A stretch of DNA of 64,000 nucleotides. Source: Hyphomicrobium facile. GTDB lineage: Bacteria; Pseudomonadota; Alphaproteobacteria; Rhizobiales; Hyphomicrobiaceae. Of this stretch, positions 14,473-22,458 are shown in pieces (position 1 is the stretch's first letter; each line of letters starts with the position of its first letter). The stretch lies in NCBI RefSeq assembly GCF_900116175.1, contig NZ_FPCH01000005.1, positions 188,501 to 252,500 on the forward strand. Reading direction: 5' to 3'. Under the pieces are notes generated by a model that was not told where the DNA came from, ran no database searches, and was given only the letters and a program-made list of their open reading frames with translations. Position numbers and translations under genes: made by a program.

Positions 14473-16800
14473 CTAGCTGCGCCCGAGAACGAGAATCGCT
14501 CGTCCGTCCCTCAGAGACTTCTCGCTCGCCACGTCCGGCCGCGGTGCCGGGATGCGTTCGCCGCGATCCTGCTGGCGACGAAGGGCGCCCGATCGCGCGA
14601 TACGGGCGCGCTCGGCCTTTTCCGGATTCGTCCGCATCTCCCAATCGGTGACGAGCGTGTCCTGGAGGAAATTCTCCCAATTGCCGAGAACCGTGAAACG
14701 CTGCCGTTCGAAATCATGCTCGATGCCGACAGGCGGCGTCGCGCTCGTCGAACAGCGTCCGAGGATCGTTTCGCTGCCTTCGGCCTTGTAGCGCAACTGA
14801 AACGGCGCGTCGGAGGGCGGGATGCTGACGGCTTCACCCGCGGTGATGAGGTTGTCGCTTTGGAAGTCGCTCGGGAAGAGTACCGTCGCGACGCCCGCTC
14901 CATCGACGCTGATGACGGTCAGGTAGCATTCGTTGTCGGCCTCGGCCTTGATCGTCACGAGGTCGCCCGGCGCCGGCCGCGGTTTGTCGAACCACATCGT
15001 CAGCCCGATCTCCGACTTGACGTCGCGCAGGAAGCCCGCCGACGCCGTGGTTTGGACCGGCGCATCCGTGCCTTTCAGAAGCGAAAAGAGGTGCTCAAGC
15101 TCATTGCGGGAGAGCACGCCATGCAAGAGGCGGCGTGCGAGCGGCGCGGCCGCGCCCTTCGCATCGGCCAGCTCCTTCAGAAATTCCGGGCGTTCAAGAC
15201 CTGTCTCGCCCAGCGCCACCTCGAAGTCGGCGCCCTCGCGATAGCGGCGCGCCAAGCCAGTGACCAGTTCGTCGCCGTGCACTCTCGCGTCGAGATCAAT
15301 ACCTGCGGACTTGGCGGCGGCGCGATAGCGATCCCATCCGCCGAGCATCAACAACGCATTTTCACTGTCGGTGCCAAAGAGCGGCAGAGCGGCACGACGG
15401 TCGGGCGTCATCGGTCCCGCGGCGATATCGACTGGACCAGCGGCGCGGAAATCATCCTTGGCTTGCACCAATCCGTCCGTGTGGCACGCAAAGCAATTGG
15501 CGCCGGCTTTCGTTACCGGTTCGACGGCATCGGCCTCGACACCGGCGTAGGGCTTTTCGATTCCCGGCAACGCGCGGTCGACGCGATTGCCTGCGGCATC
15601 GAAAAGCGCGAATGCGTAAAACCCGTTCGGAAGCGCGAAGAGCGCGCGTATCTGATCGGGCCTGAAGGGCTGCTTCGCCTTCATCGCCGATTTCGGACCT
15701 TGCGGGTGCTCGAAGACATTCTGCTCGCCGGTGCTCGTCGCGAAGTCGTAGGCGAGCCAGAGACCGGCCGGCTTTCCTGGGTGCCTTTCGATCAGCCGGT
15801 TGCCACGCGTCACGGCGCTTTCCCCGATTGCAATGCGGCGCACCGAGCCCGCTCGAATGTTCGCATCGAGGTCGGTTCCGTTCATTGTCCCGAGGTCGGC
15901 GAGCTTAGCGGGAAGCCCGAGCAGCGCGTAATAGAGCGGCGTTTCTCCGGCTGCGGCTGCGAGCCAATCGCCGTTGACCACGACCGCCGGGCTGTCGGCG
16001 GTTTTCACGACGTCCGGCGCGACGACGTGCAGGAGAGCCGGAGGATATGCCTTTTCGATCAGCTTCCAGCGCGCGTCATCCCAGCCGTAATCGGCGAGGC
16101 GGAAGGAGAACATCGTGCCCGCGTCGTCGAGCGGCGTCAGCTTTACCGGCTCAGGCGCCCACGACAGACTGTTCATCAGCTTGTTGAGCGCTTTGCCGTA
16201 AGCCGTCATTTCGGCAGCGGTGGCGCACGAGTTGTAGAGATGGACGAGCGAGACGAACCGCACGTCCTTGCCTTGATCGCGTTCGAGGTGCTGGGCCTCT
16301 CGCATCAGCTTATCGATCGCAGCCGGGCGCACGGGCTGGCGCGACGGGCAGCTCTGCACGGCGGGGGCAAGATCCTTGATCCACCGGCGAACGGCTTGGA
16401 TGTCGTCCGGCGTCGGCTCAGGCTTCGCGTCAGGGCCAGTGAAAATTTCGAGCGGCGCATGGCGCGTTTCGAAAACGTCGTAGAGACGCGACGCGTCCGG
16501 AAGACCGGGCTTCACCAGAACCGGATCGCGCGCGTGGTCATCGATCGCCAGAATGTTCGCGAGGCCGCCTGATGGGAGGGGGCGCTCCAGCTTGCCAGCT
16601 TGGTGACAGCGGGCGCAGTGGGTCTCCAGCACGCCATAGGCCTTCGCGGCGCGCGGCTCGTCGGGACGGGCCGGTACCGAAACGGCCGCGTTCTTCGTGG
16701 CGTTGGGGCTCACCTCTGCGAAGCTGAGATTGCTTGCGAGCGCCAAGCCGAGGAGGCTCGCGATCACGCATGCAGAATTTGTCAGGTGTCTCAACCGCAC
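14473..16800 (-). CDS. Exported two-heme c-type cytochrome with C-terminal DUF4384 domain
   Basis: A 775-residue periplasmic protein. From the GTG start at 16800 it has a signal peptide (residues 1-28, ending NLSFA), a first heme c site C62-A-R-C65-H66, a long middle part, a second heme site C436-F-A-C439-H440, and a DUF4384-like beta domain near residues 655-735 (ECYLTVISVDGAGVATVLFP, NLITAGEAVSIPP). The first part has the Q-A-G-K-L-E-R and RRWIKDLAP features of planctomycete-type cytochromes. The domain mixture is unusual. The upstream ATG at 16893 would translate a 21-bp direct repeat in two different frames, which argues for the GTG. The electron partner is unknown; it may act with a dehydrogenase or as a stress sensor. 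Confidence 0.75.
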   Translation of the reverse strand: MRLRHLTNSACVIASLLGLALASNLSFAEVSPNATKNAAVSVPARPDEPRAAKAYGVLETHCARCHQAGKLERPLPSGGLANILAIDDHARDPVLVKPGLPDASRLYDVFETRHAPLEIFTGPDAKPEPTPDDIQAVRRWIKDLAPAVQSCPSRQPVRPAAIDKLMREAQHLERDQGKDVRFVSLVHLYNSCATAAEMTAYGKALNKLMNSLSWAPEPVKLTPLDDAGTMFSFRLADYGWDDARWKLIEKAYPPALLHVVAPDVVKTADSPAVVVNGDWLAAAAGETPLYYALLGLPAKLADLGTMNGTDLDANIRAGSVRRIAIGESAVTRGNRLIERHPGKPAGLWLAYDFATSTGEQNVFEHPQGPKSAMKAKQPFRPDQIRALFALPNGFYAFALFDAAGNRVDRALPGIEKPYAGVEADAVEPVTKAGANCFACHTDGLVQAKDDFRAAGPVDIAAGPMTPDRRAALPLFGTDSENALLMLGGWDRYRAAAKSAGIDLDARVHGDELVTGLARRYREGADFEVALGETGLERPEFLKELADAKGAAAPLARRLLHGVLSRNELEHLFSLLKGTDAPVQTTASAGFLRDVKSEIGLTMWFDKPRPAPGDLVTIKAEADNECYLTVISVDGAGVATVLFPSDFQSDNLITAGEAVSIPPSDAPFQLRYKAEGSETILGRCSTSATPPVGIEHDFERQRFTVLGNWENFLQDTLVTDWEMRTNPEKAERARIARSGALRRQQDRGERIPAPRPDVASEKSLRDGRAILVLGRS

Positions 16801-16831
16801 GTCCTTGGGGCCCCCGCCCGTGTCTTTTTCG

Positions 16832-16878
16832 TGTCCGCCGCTCCCTAGCGGCTTTCTTGTCCGCCGCTCCCTAGCGGC
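16832..16878. repeat. Tandem 21-bp repeat containing a palindrome
   Basis: Two identical 21-bp copies (16832-16852 and 16858-16878), period 26, each contain CCGC-x-TCCCTA-GCGG which can form a small hairpin. They lie upstream of the cytochrome-DUF4384 gene and could be regulator sites for it. Confidence 0.6.
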
Positions 16879-17066
16879 CGGGCGCGGCACCATCGTGGCG
16901 TGGGCTCACGAGTCGCCGCAGCGTGCCGTCGTTAACAGAGATGAAGAATTCGTTAAATCGCTGAAGTGCGAGTTAGGCATTCGGAGACTTCAAAATCGAC
17001 CCGAAATCAAAGATCGGTTACAAAGATCTTACTTCAATCAATCAAACAGGCGCAGGCAGTTAAACG

Positions 17067-17237
17067 ATGGACCTCAAGGCAGCAAGGGATCGGAATTCGC
17101 CAGCCGACCGCTTAGCTTTAGCGACCATGATGATCTGCTTCCTTGCGACCGGAGCACTCTTGATCACGACGCTTGCCCGTACGCCCCACGCTCAAGTTCG
17201 AGACGCAAAGATCCCAAGCACCACCACGACGAAGTAG
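17067..17237 (+). CDS. Small single-pass membrane protein of unknown function (56 aa)
   Basis: A 56-codon gene in the gap between two minus-strand genes. The product starts MDLKAARDRNSPADRLALAT, followed by one hydrophobic helix (MMICFLATGALLITTLA) and a polar tail ending STTTTK. It has an N-in or signal-anchor layout. A convincing intrinsic terminator begins 51 bases after the stop on the same strand, which supports an independent transcript. No family is recognised. Confidence 0.55.
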   Translation: MDLKAARDRNSPADRLALATMMICFLATGALLITTLARTPHAQVRDAKIPSTTTTK

Positions 17238-17287
17238 TCACTTGCCTATCTGACTTTCCCTTCGATCCTGACTTTCTAGATCCGATT

Positions 17288-17320
17288 GGGCCCCTCGCCA
17301 TCAAGCGCGGGGCCCTTTTT
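17288..17320 (+). terminator. Intrinsic terminator
   Basis: GGGCCCC (17288-17294) pairs with GGGGCCC (17309-17315) and is followed by TTTTT (17316-17320). On the plus strand it ends the transcript of the small membrane protein gene at 17067; it lies beyond the 3' end of the convergent threonine ammonia-lyase gene. Confidence 0.85.
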
Positions 17321-17376
17321 CATTCGTGCTCGACTTGCCTGCTCGATTGGCCTGCTCGCCTGAGCAGGCTCGTCCC

Positions 17377-18633
17377 TCAAGGCGTGCCGGCGCCTGTGCT
17401 TTTCACAATCACCACGTAGCCGCCGGCCTTGAGCTCAGCCACGACCTGCTCGAGGTGTCTTCTGTCGCGCGTCTCGATGACGAGATTGAGCTCGGTGCCC
17501 TTCGCCGGCACGTCGGTGAAAACGCGCTGGTGGTAGACTTCGACGACGTTCGCACCGGCTTTGCCGATAATTCCGGAAACCCTGGCGAGCTGGCCGGGAC
17601 GATCGGGAATATCGATGGCGAGGCGCGAGAGGCGTCCGTCGCGCGCGAGTTCGCGTGTCAGCACGCTCGCGAGCAGCCGCGTATCGATGTTGCCGCCGCA
17701 GAGCACCAAACCGATTTTCTTGCCCTTATAAAGCCTGTTGGCTCCGATGAGCGCCGCCAATCCAGCGGCGCCCGCGCCTTCGACGACGGTCTTCTCGATC
17801 GTTATCAGCAGTGAGACGGCGCGCTCGATGTCGACTTCCGAGACCAGGAGAATATCGTCGACGAGGGTCTCGATGATCTGCTGCGTGAGGCTTCCCGGAG
17901 CCGTGACCGCGATGCCTTCCGCAAGCGTATCACCACCGACGGGCAGATGCGATTTTTTCACCGCGTTGAGCATCGACGGATAAAGCTGCGCCTCGACGCC
18001 GACGACCTTGATGTTCGGGTTGATCGCTTTCGCAGCGATCGCCATGCCCGAGATCAAGCCGCCACCGCCGATCGGCACGATCAGCACGTCGAGATCGGGG
18101 GCGGCTGCGAGCATTTCGAGCGCCACCGTCCCCTGGCCCGCGATGATCGCGGGGTCGTTGTAGGGGTGAACGAAGGTCATTCCGCGTTCAGCGCCGTAGC
18201 CGACGGCAAAGCCGTAGGCTTCCTCGAGGCTCTGGCCTTCGAGAATGACGTTCGCGCCGTGGCTGCGGGTGTTTTCGACTTTGATCGTCGGCGTCCAGGC
18301 CGGCATGATGATTGTCGCGGGGATGCCAAGGCGATGGGCATGGTAGGCGACGCCTTGCGCGTGATTGCCGGCCGACATCGCGATCACACCATTTTGGCGC
18401 TCTGCCGGGGACAGCGAGAGCAGCTTGTTCAGCGCGCCTCGCTCTTTATAGGACGCGGTGAACTGCAGATTTTCGAATTTCAGCCAAATCTCGGCATTGA
18501 GCAGCGCGCCGAGCGTCCGGCTCTGCTCGAAGCGAGTCGGGATCACCGCGCCCCGAATGGCGTCGGCGGCGCGGACAATGTCGTCATAGCCGACGGCAAG
18601 CTCAGGCGGATGAAACGTCGCTAATTTGGTCAT
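17377..18633 (-). CDS. ilvA: Threonine ammonia-lyase with C-terminal ACT domain
   Basis: A PLP enzyme of 418 residues that turns threonine into 2-oxobutyrate and ammonia, the first step of isoleucine synthesis, or the catabolic equivalent. The PLP lysine is Lys63 in FTASYKERGALNKLL, the phosphate loop is VPIGGGGLISGMA, and SAGNHAQGVA is the substrate-binding motif. A single ACT domain occupies about residues 335-418 (DIPDRPGQLARVSGIIGKAG), giving the short form (about 400 residues) rather than the 500-residue biosynthetic enzyme with two ACT-like repeats. Feedback control through ACT is expected, but whether it is biosynthetic (ilvA) or catabolic (tdcB-like) cannot be decided here. Confidence 0.93.
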   Translation of the reverse strand: MTKLATFHPPELAVGYDDIVRAADAIRGAVIPTRFEQSRTLGALLNAEIWLKFENLQFTASYKERGALNKLLSLSPAERQNGVIAMSAGNHAQGVAYHAHRLGIPATIIMPAWTPTIKVENTRSHGANVILEGQSLEEAYGFAVGYGAERGMTFVHPYNDPAIIAGQGTVALEMLAAAPDLDVLIVPIGGGGLISGMAIAAKAINPNIKVVGVEAQLYPSMLNAVKKSHLPVGGDTLAEGIAVTAPGSLTQQIIETLVDDILLVSEVDIERAVSLLITIEKTVVEGAGAAGLAALIGANRLYKGKKIGLVLCGGNIDTRLLASVLTRELARDGRLSRLAIDIPDRPGQLARVSGIIGKAGANVVEVYHQRVFTDVPAKGTELNLVIETRDRRHLEQVVAELKAGGYVVIVKSTGAGTP

Positions 18634-18667
18634 TATCTTCCGGCAGGTTTGATGAGTTTTGCAGGTC

Positions 18668-18689
18668 TTATCACACTCGTTATCACACT
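18668..18689. promoter_or_regulatory. 12-bp-period direct repeat upstream of ilvA
   Basis: TTATCACACT occurs at 18668-18677 and again at 18680-18689, 35 bases upstream of the ilvA start on the opposite strand reading. Such a spacing of about one helical turn can hold a regulator dimer in the ilvA promoter. Nothing else supports it. Confidence 0.3.
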
Positions 18690-18847
18690 GGCAGGCGGTT
18701 CGCCCTCAGCGCTTTTTTCGAAGCCTTTCAGCGCGCGGTGAGCCGAGGCCGAGGCGTTATACCGTTCAGCGTCCGCTCAGGTAGGCTCCCTTTCAATTGC
18801 GGGCGCAGAATTCAATATGTCTGTGACTTCTGCTGCGGAGATATTGC

Positions 18848-19510
18848 ATGGCTGCCCTGCCCGCGAAGACGGTTTTTGCCGTAGCCGTCATTCTTGCCGC
18901 CGTTCTCACAGCAAACCCATCACTTGCCGATCCCGCCGGCTCGAACACAGCGCAGACGGGGCGCAGATTCGAGTACGGCCCCTATGGCTCGCCAAACAAC
19001 TCCCCTGGCGGCGGCCATGCATTCCCGCAAAACAACGCCGTTGATCCGGCTGGCAACGACGATGGCGGCGCGGCCGAAAGGCCGTCTACCGACGATAGGA
19101 GCGAGGCGCCCGCTTTTCGGGACGACTACCCCGGCCGGGACGGGCGTGGAAATGCTCACTCGGGCGCAGACGACAATGACGATGATGCGGACCGGGCTCC
19201 GGTCGATGCCGCCGGACCTGCGCCGGGCGACGACTACCGCGAACTGTCTCGCGTCGAAGTCCGCGCCAGTGCGCCCGACAGCAACGTTCCCTACGAGATC
19301 CGCGAGCACGATGCGCGGAGTGCGGCCATCGAAGCGTGGCGCAGCAAGGTCGCGGATCGCTTCGGCCCCGAGTTTGCACATTGGCGCACCGCCGCCGACA
19401 AACACGTCGACTGCACGCCCGACGCCCGCGAGGGTCTCGTCTGCATCGCGAGCGGGGTGCCTGTGCGCGGATTTGACCGGTACGGACGATGGCACCGCGA
19501 AGGCCAATAG
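18848..19510 (+). CDS. Exported, low-complexity acidic protein of unknown function
   Basis: A 220-residue protein with a signal peptide (MAALPAKTVFAVAVILAAVL, cleavage near SLADP). The next 120 residues are rich in Gly, Asn, Asp and Pro (GGGHAFPQNNAVDPAGNDD, SGADDNDDDADRAPVD) and look disordered. A compact C-terminal part follows (EIREHDARSAAIEAWRSKVADRFGPEFAHWRTAADKHVDC, shown as fragments AAIEAWRSKVADRFG and FAHWRTAADK), with two cysteines near the end (VDCTPDA and VCIASG) that could pair. This C-terminal part looks like a conserved domain found in many Hyphomicrobiales proteins, of unknown role. The gene is monocistronic. Confidence 0.7.
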   Translation: MAALPAKTVFAVAVILAAVLTANPSLADPAGSNTAQTGRRFEYGPYGSPNNSPGGGHAFPQNNAVDPAGNDDGGAAERPSTDDRSEAPAFRDDYPGRDGRGNAHSGADDNDDDADRAPVDAAGPAPGDDYRELSRVEVRASAPDSNVPYEIREHDARSAAIEAWRSKVADRFGPEFAHWRTAADKHVDCTPDAREGLVCIASGVPVRGFDRYGRWHREGQ

Positions 19511-19679
19511 TACGCCCTCGCGATCGCTTCACTACGGCCGCGAACGATCACTGTTGATCATCTCCGTCAATCATCTCTGTTGATTTCGGGACTTCTTTTT
19601 GCCATCAGCCGCAGAGGTCGAGCCGCGCTCCCCGTGGGCCACTCGCCCCGGTCGATTGGCGTAGATGGGAAATCACAAC

Positions 19680-20561
19680 ATGGCGAAGGTTGCGTGGCTG
19701 GGGCTCGGTGTCATGGGCTATCCCATGGCGGGTTATCTGAAAACGCGCGGCGGCCACGACGTCGTCGTCTACAATCGCACGTCTGCCAAGGCCGAGAAGT
19801 GGAAAGAGCAGTTCGGCGGAACCGTCGCGGCGACGCCAGCGGACGCGGCGCGCGATTGCGATGCCGTATTCGCCTGCGTCGGCAACGACAACGACGTGCG
19901 GAGCGTCACGATCGGGCCGGACGGCGCTTTCTCAACGATGCGGCCCGGCGCGATTTACATCGATCACACGACGGCTTCGGCGAAGGTCGCGCGCGAATTG
20001 TCGGAGATCGCATACACGAGGGGATTCAAATTTCTCGATTGCCCGGTATCGGGCGGACAGTCCGGTGCGGAGAACGGAACGCTGACAGTGATGGCGGGCG
20101 GCGACGAAGCTGCTTTTGCAACCGCCGAGCCCCTGATCGCGAACTTCGCACGCAGCGTTCGGCTTCTCGGCCCGTCGGGATCGGGACAACTCGCGAAGAT
20201 GGCGAACCAGATCGCGATCGCGGGGCTCGTGCAGGGCTTAGCCGAATCCATTCATTTCGCTGAGTGTGCCGGGCTCGACATAAAAGCGTTGATCGAAACG
20301 ATCTCGAAAGGCGCGGCGCAGTCCTGGCAGATGGACAATCGTTGGCAGACGATGCACGCGCGCAAGTTCGACTTCGGCTTTGCCGTCGACTGGATGCGGA
20401 AGGATCTCGCGATCTGCTTCGACGAGGCTCAGTCGAACGGCGCCGATCTGACGGTTACGAAACTCGTCGATCGATTTTACGCCGAGGTTCAGGAACTCGG
20501 CGGGCGCCGCTGGGATACATCGAGCCTCATCGCCCGGCTCGACGCGAAAAAAGAAACCTGA
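19680..20561 (+). CDS. NAD(P)-dependent beta-hydroxyacid dehydrogenase (3-hydroxyisobutyrate dehydrogenase family)
   Basis: A 293-residue oxidoreductase with an N-terminal Rossmann fold (AWLGLGVMGYPMAGYL), a basic NRTS after strand beta-2 that favours NADPH, the substrate motif LDCPVSGGQSGAENGTLTVM and the catalytic lysine in LAKMANQIAIAGLVQGLAE. The family oxidises or reduces 3-hydroxyacids, tartronate semialdehyde, glyoxylate or succinic semialdehyde. NADPH preference and the GGQSGA motif suit a glyoxylate/succinic semialdehyde reductase, but the substrate is not fixed. The start at 19680 is chosen because MAKVAWLGLGVMG is the family N-terminus; an ATG 15 bases upstream is possible. Confidence 0.9.
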   Translation: MAKVAWLGLGVMGYPMAGYLKTRGGHDVVVYNRTSAKAEKWKEQFGGTVAATPADAARDCDAVFACVGNDNDVRSVTIGPDGAFSTMRPGAIYIDHTTASAKVARELSEIAYTRGFKFLDCPVSGGQSGAENGTLTVMAGGDEAAFATAEPLIANFARSVRLLGPSGSGQLAKMANQIAIAGLVQGLAESIHFAECAGLDIKALIETISKGAAQSWQMDNRWQTMHARKFDFGFAVDWMRKDLAICFDEAQSNGADLTVTKLVDRFYAEVQELGGRRWDTSSLIARLDAKKET

Positions 20562-20570
20562 GAAAGCTCG

Positions 20571-20655
20571 CGCGCGACTCCCCACTCGGGAGCCGGCCGC
20601 ACAAGAGTCTTGGTTGCCCCGTGCGACTCCCCTCCGGGGAGCCGGCCGCACGCGG
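20571..20655. repeat. Two copies of a palindromic element (copies A and B)
   Basis: The core CGACTCCCCACTCGGGAGCC, followed by GGCCGC, spans 20575-20600 (copy A). Copy B spans 20624-20649 with a different inner arm, CTCCCC-TCC-GGGGAG. Both end AGCCGGCCGC and lie between the convergent dehydrogenase and Lrp genes. Further copies are at 21801 and 27797. Confidence 0.75.
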
Positions 20656-20660
20656 ATTCG

Positions 20661-21161
20661 TCAGGCCTCTGCCCGCTCGCTCTTCGACGAGCGTTCGGTG
20701 ATCGCGAACTGCAGCGGCAATGCGGTCGTATACTTGATCTGCTCCATCGCAAAAGCGGATGAGACCTTGGCGATGTCGACGCGGGAAATGAGCTTCTTAT
20801 AGAATGCGTCGTAGGCAGCGATGTCGGGGACCGCGACGCGGAGCAGATAATCGATGTCTCCCGACATGCGGTAGAATTCGACGACCTCGGGAAATTCGGC
20901 GACGGCTTCGTGGAACTTCTCGAGCCAACTGAGCGAATGCTTATCCGTTTTGATGGAGACGAAGACCATCACTCCCGCGTTCACCTGCTGCGCATCCAGG
21001 ATCGCGACGCGGCGCTGGATGACGCCCGATTCCTCGAGTTTTTGAACGCGGCGCCAGCACGGTGTGGTCGATAAGCCGACCTCCTTGCCGATGTCGGCTA
21101 CCGGGCGAGTACAGTCCTGCTGGAGAATTCGCAGGATCTTGACGTCCATTTCATCCAACAT
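20661..21161 (-). CDS. Lrp/AsnC-family transcriptional regulator
   Basis: A 166-residue regulator. An N-terminal winged helix (MLDEMDVKILRILQQDCTRP, then VADIGKEVGLSTTPCWRRVQKLEESGVI) is followed by the RAM/AsnC effector domain (NAGVMVFVSIKTDKHSLSWL to AIPDIAAYDAFYKKLI-like DIAAYDAFYKKLISR). These proteins bind an amino acid and regulate amino acid metabolism as octamers. It is divergent from the DUF442 phosphatase gene, and a 20-bp A/T palindrome in the shared intergenic region is a plausible autoregulatory site. The ligand cannot be told; ilvA and the decarboxylase are nearby candidates for control. Confidence 0.93.
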   Translation of the reverse strand: MLDEMDVKILRILQQDCTRPVADIGKEVGLSTTPCWRRVQKLEESGVIQRRVAILDAQQVNAGVMVFVSIKTDKHSLSWLEKFHEAVAEFPEVVEFYRMSGDIDYLLRVAVPDIAAYDAFYKKLISRVDIAKVSSAFAMEQIKYTTALPLQFAITERSSKSERAEA

Positions 21162-21211
21162 TCGGCCGCCCTTCGATCAGGAAACATGATTTTGCGTAAT
21201 CTGCGATTTTG

Positions 21212-21231
21212 AAATTAATATTTTCTAATTT
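21212..21231. promoter_or_regulatory. Candidate Lrp operator in the divergent promoter region
   Basis: AAATTA (21212-21217) and TAATTT (21226-21231) form a symmetric A/T-rich 20-bp site, the general form bound by Lrp/AsnC regulators. It is 51 bases upstream of the regulator start and 124 bases upstream of the phosphatase start. Base composition here departs sharply from the GC-rich surroundings. Confidence 0.5.
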
Positions 21232-21354
21232 GCCGGTGTCAATGAGAGAATTAGCATTTTTTTTCGTTTGAACGACATTCTATCTTGATCGGGCCAGGTG
21301 TCTCCCACATGTATTGTGCTTCCCCTTGGCAATAACGGTACTTGGATTTTCACG

Positions 21355-21786
21355 ATGCCCCCCATCAGGCCCATCTCTGACAGCGTCGCCATTAGCGGTT
21401 GGCTGGACGAAGAGGACTTCGCGGAGGTCAAGTCGCTTGGCTTCGACAAAGTCATCAACTTCCGCCCGGACAACGAGGCTCGCGACCAGATTCCGAGCGC
21501 TGAAGCCGAAGCCGCCGCCCACCGCTCGGGCCTCGACTACGTGCAGATCCCGGTTACGCGGCAGGACCTCTTCAAGGACGATGTCGTCGAGCTCGCAGCG
21601 AAGGAATTCGCATCGGGCGGGCGCACGCTGGCCTATTGCGCGTCCGGCCAACGGGCCGCCATTGTCTGGGCTGCTGCGACGGCGCGATCTCATCCCGTCG
21701 ACGAAGTTCTTTCCACGGTTGGGGCCGGCGGCTTCGACCTCCGTCTCATCCGCGACGATCTCGAGGCGCAGGCCCATCGCGGGTAA
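21355..21786 (+). CDS. DUF442 (beta-lactamase hydrolase-like) protein tyrosine phosphatase family protein
   Basis: A 143-residue protein of the DUF442/Blh family. The phosphatase loop Cys-x-x-Gly-x-Arg is visible as AYCASGQRAAIVWA, and the N-terminal IRPISDSVAISGWLDEEDFAEVKSLGFDKVINFRPD motif (in part: AISGWLDEEDF and VINFRPDNEA) is the family signature. In other bacteria this domain is fused to a metallo-beta-lactamase hydrolase or rhodanese-linked persulfide dioxygenase; here it is stand-alone. Family members are linked to sulfide and persulfide handling, but a phosphatase activity is also possible. The start at 21355 fits the family; a GTG at 21298 would add 19 unrelated residues. Confidence 0.82.
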   Translation: MPPIRPISDSVAISGWLDEEDFAEVKSLGFDKVINFRPDNEARDQIPSAEAEAAAHRSGLDYVQIPVTRQDLFKDDVVELAAKEFASGGRTLAYCASGQRAAIVWAAATARSHPVDEVLSTVGAGGFDLRLIRDDLEAQAHRG

Positions 21787-21800
21787 ACGTCGTAAGTTGT

Positions 21801-21838
21801 GCTCGGCGACTCTCGTTCCGAGAGCCGGCCGCCGAGCG
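21801..21838. repeat. Palindromic element, copy C
   Basis: Core CGACTCTCGTTCCGAGAGCC plus GGCCGC at 21807-21832, with inner stem CTCTCG/CGAGAG and outer stem GCTCGG (21801-21806) with CCGAGC (21833-21838). It fills the short gap between the convergent phosphatase and GST genes. Both stems differ from copies A, B and D but keep pairing. Confidence 0.75.
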
Positions 21839-21841
21839 CGT

Positions 21842-22453
21842 TTAGGCCTGAGCGCTCGGCCTAGCCGAGACCTCGCGATGCCAGCGCATCACATTGCCGA
21901 AACCTTCCGGCCGGCCGAGGCGCGCCGGCTTCATGAAGTCGATCGCGACGAGAGCTGTTATGTCGGCAATCGAATAGCTGTCGCCTGCCAAATAGGGGCT
22001 TTCGGCCAGGCGCGCGTCGATGCGCGTCAATTCGTGTGCCACCTTTTCCTTATTGGCTTCGCCCCACGCCGCGACTTGCGGCACTTCGAGATGCGCCATC
22101 TTGGGGTGCAAATGCCTGAAGACGGCAAAGACCGCGTTGAATAATCCGAATTCTGTGCGCCTGTTCCACATCTCGACTTCGGCTTTGCCGACCGGCCCGA
22201 TGCCGAACAGCGCCGGTTCCGGCGAGATCTCTTCGAAATAGCGGCAGATGGCGACGGTCTCGGAGATCGCGCGACCATCATCGAGAATGAGGACCGGCAC
22301 GCGAGCCCAGGGATTGAGCTTCGCGAAGTCGCCCGTCGTCAAATCGTCCGTCATCATGTTGAGTTCTTCCCGCGGGACCTCTATCCCCTTTTCGGCGAGG
22401 AAGATGTTCACGCGCCTTGGGCTTGGCGCTGCATGTGTTTCGATGATCCGCAA
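21842..22453 (-). CDS. Glutathione S-transferase family protein
   Basis: A GST of about 203 residues. The N-terminal thioredoxin-like domain runs through LRIIETHAAPSPRRVNIFLA (Ser-Pro-x-Arg start), NPWARVPVLILDDGRAISET with the glutathione-binding cis-Pro and SET motif, and the C-terminal helical domain has SIADITALVAIDF, the N-capping box. The TTG at 22453 is proposed as start since ETHAAPSPRRV sits at the usual distance from it and a GAGG site lies eight bases upstream; an ATG at 22495 would overlap the upstream nuclease gene by 37 bp. Substrate unknown; such proteins often detoxify or carry glutathione. Confidence 0.85.
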   Translation of the reverse strand: MRIIETHAAPSPRRVNIFLAEKGIEVPREELNMMTDDLTTGDFAKLNPWARVPVLILDDGRAISETVAICRYFEEISPEPALFGIGPVGKAEVEMWNRRTEFGLFNAVFAVFRHLHPKMAHLEVPQVAAWGEANKEKVAHELTRIDARLAESPYLAGDSYSIADITALVAIDFMKPARLGRPEGFGNVMRWHREVSARPSAQA

Positions 22454-22458
22454 CTTCT

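Noticed and set aside
14386-16572. 728-codon open frame on the plus strand
   Set aside because: Antisense to the cytochrome-DUF4384 gene, arginine-rich with no motif or ribosome site.
16801-16893. Upstream ATG for the cytochrome gene
   Set aside because: It would translate a 21-bp tandem repeat in two frames ahead of a normal signal peptide; the GTG at 16800 gives a clean start.
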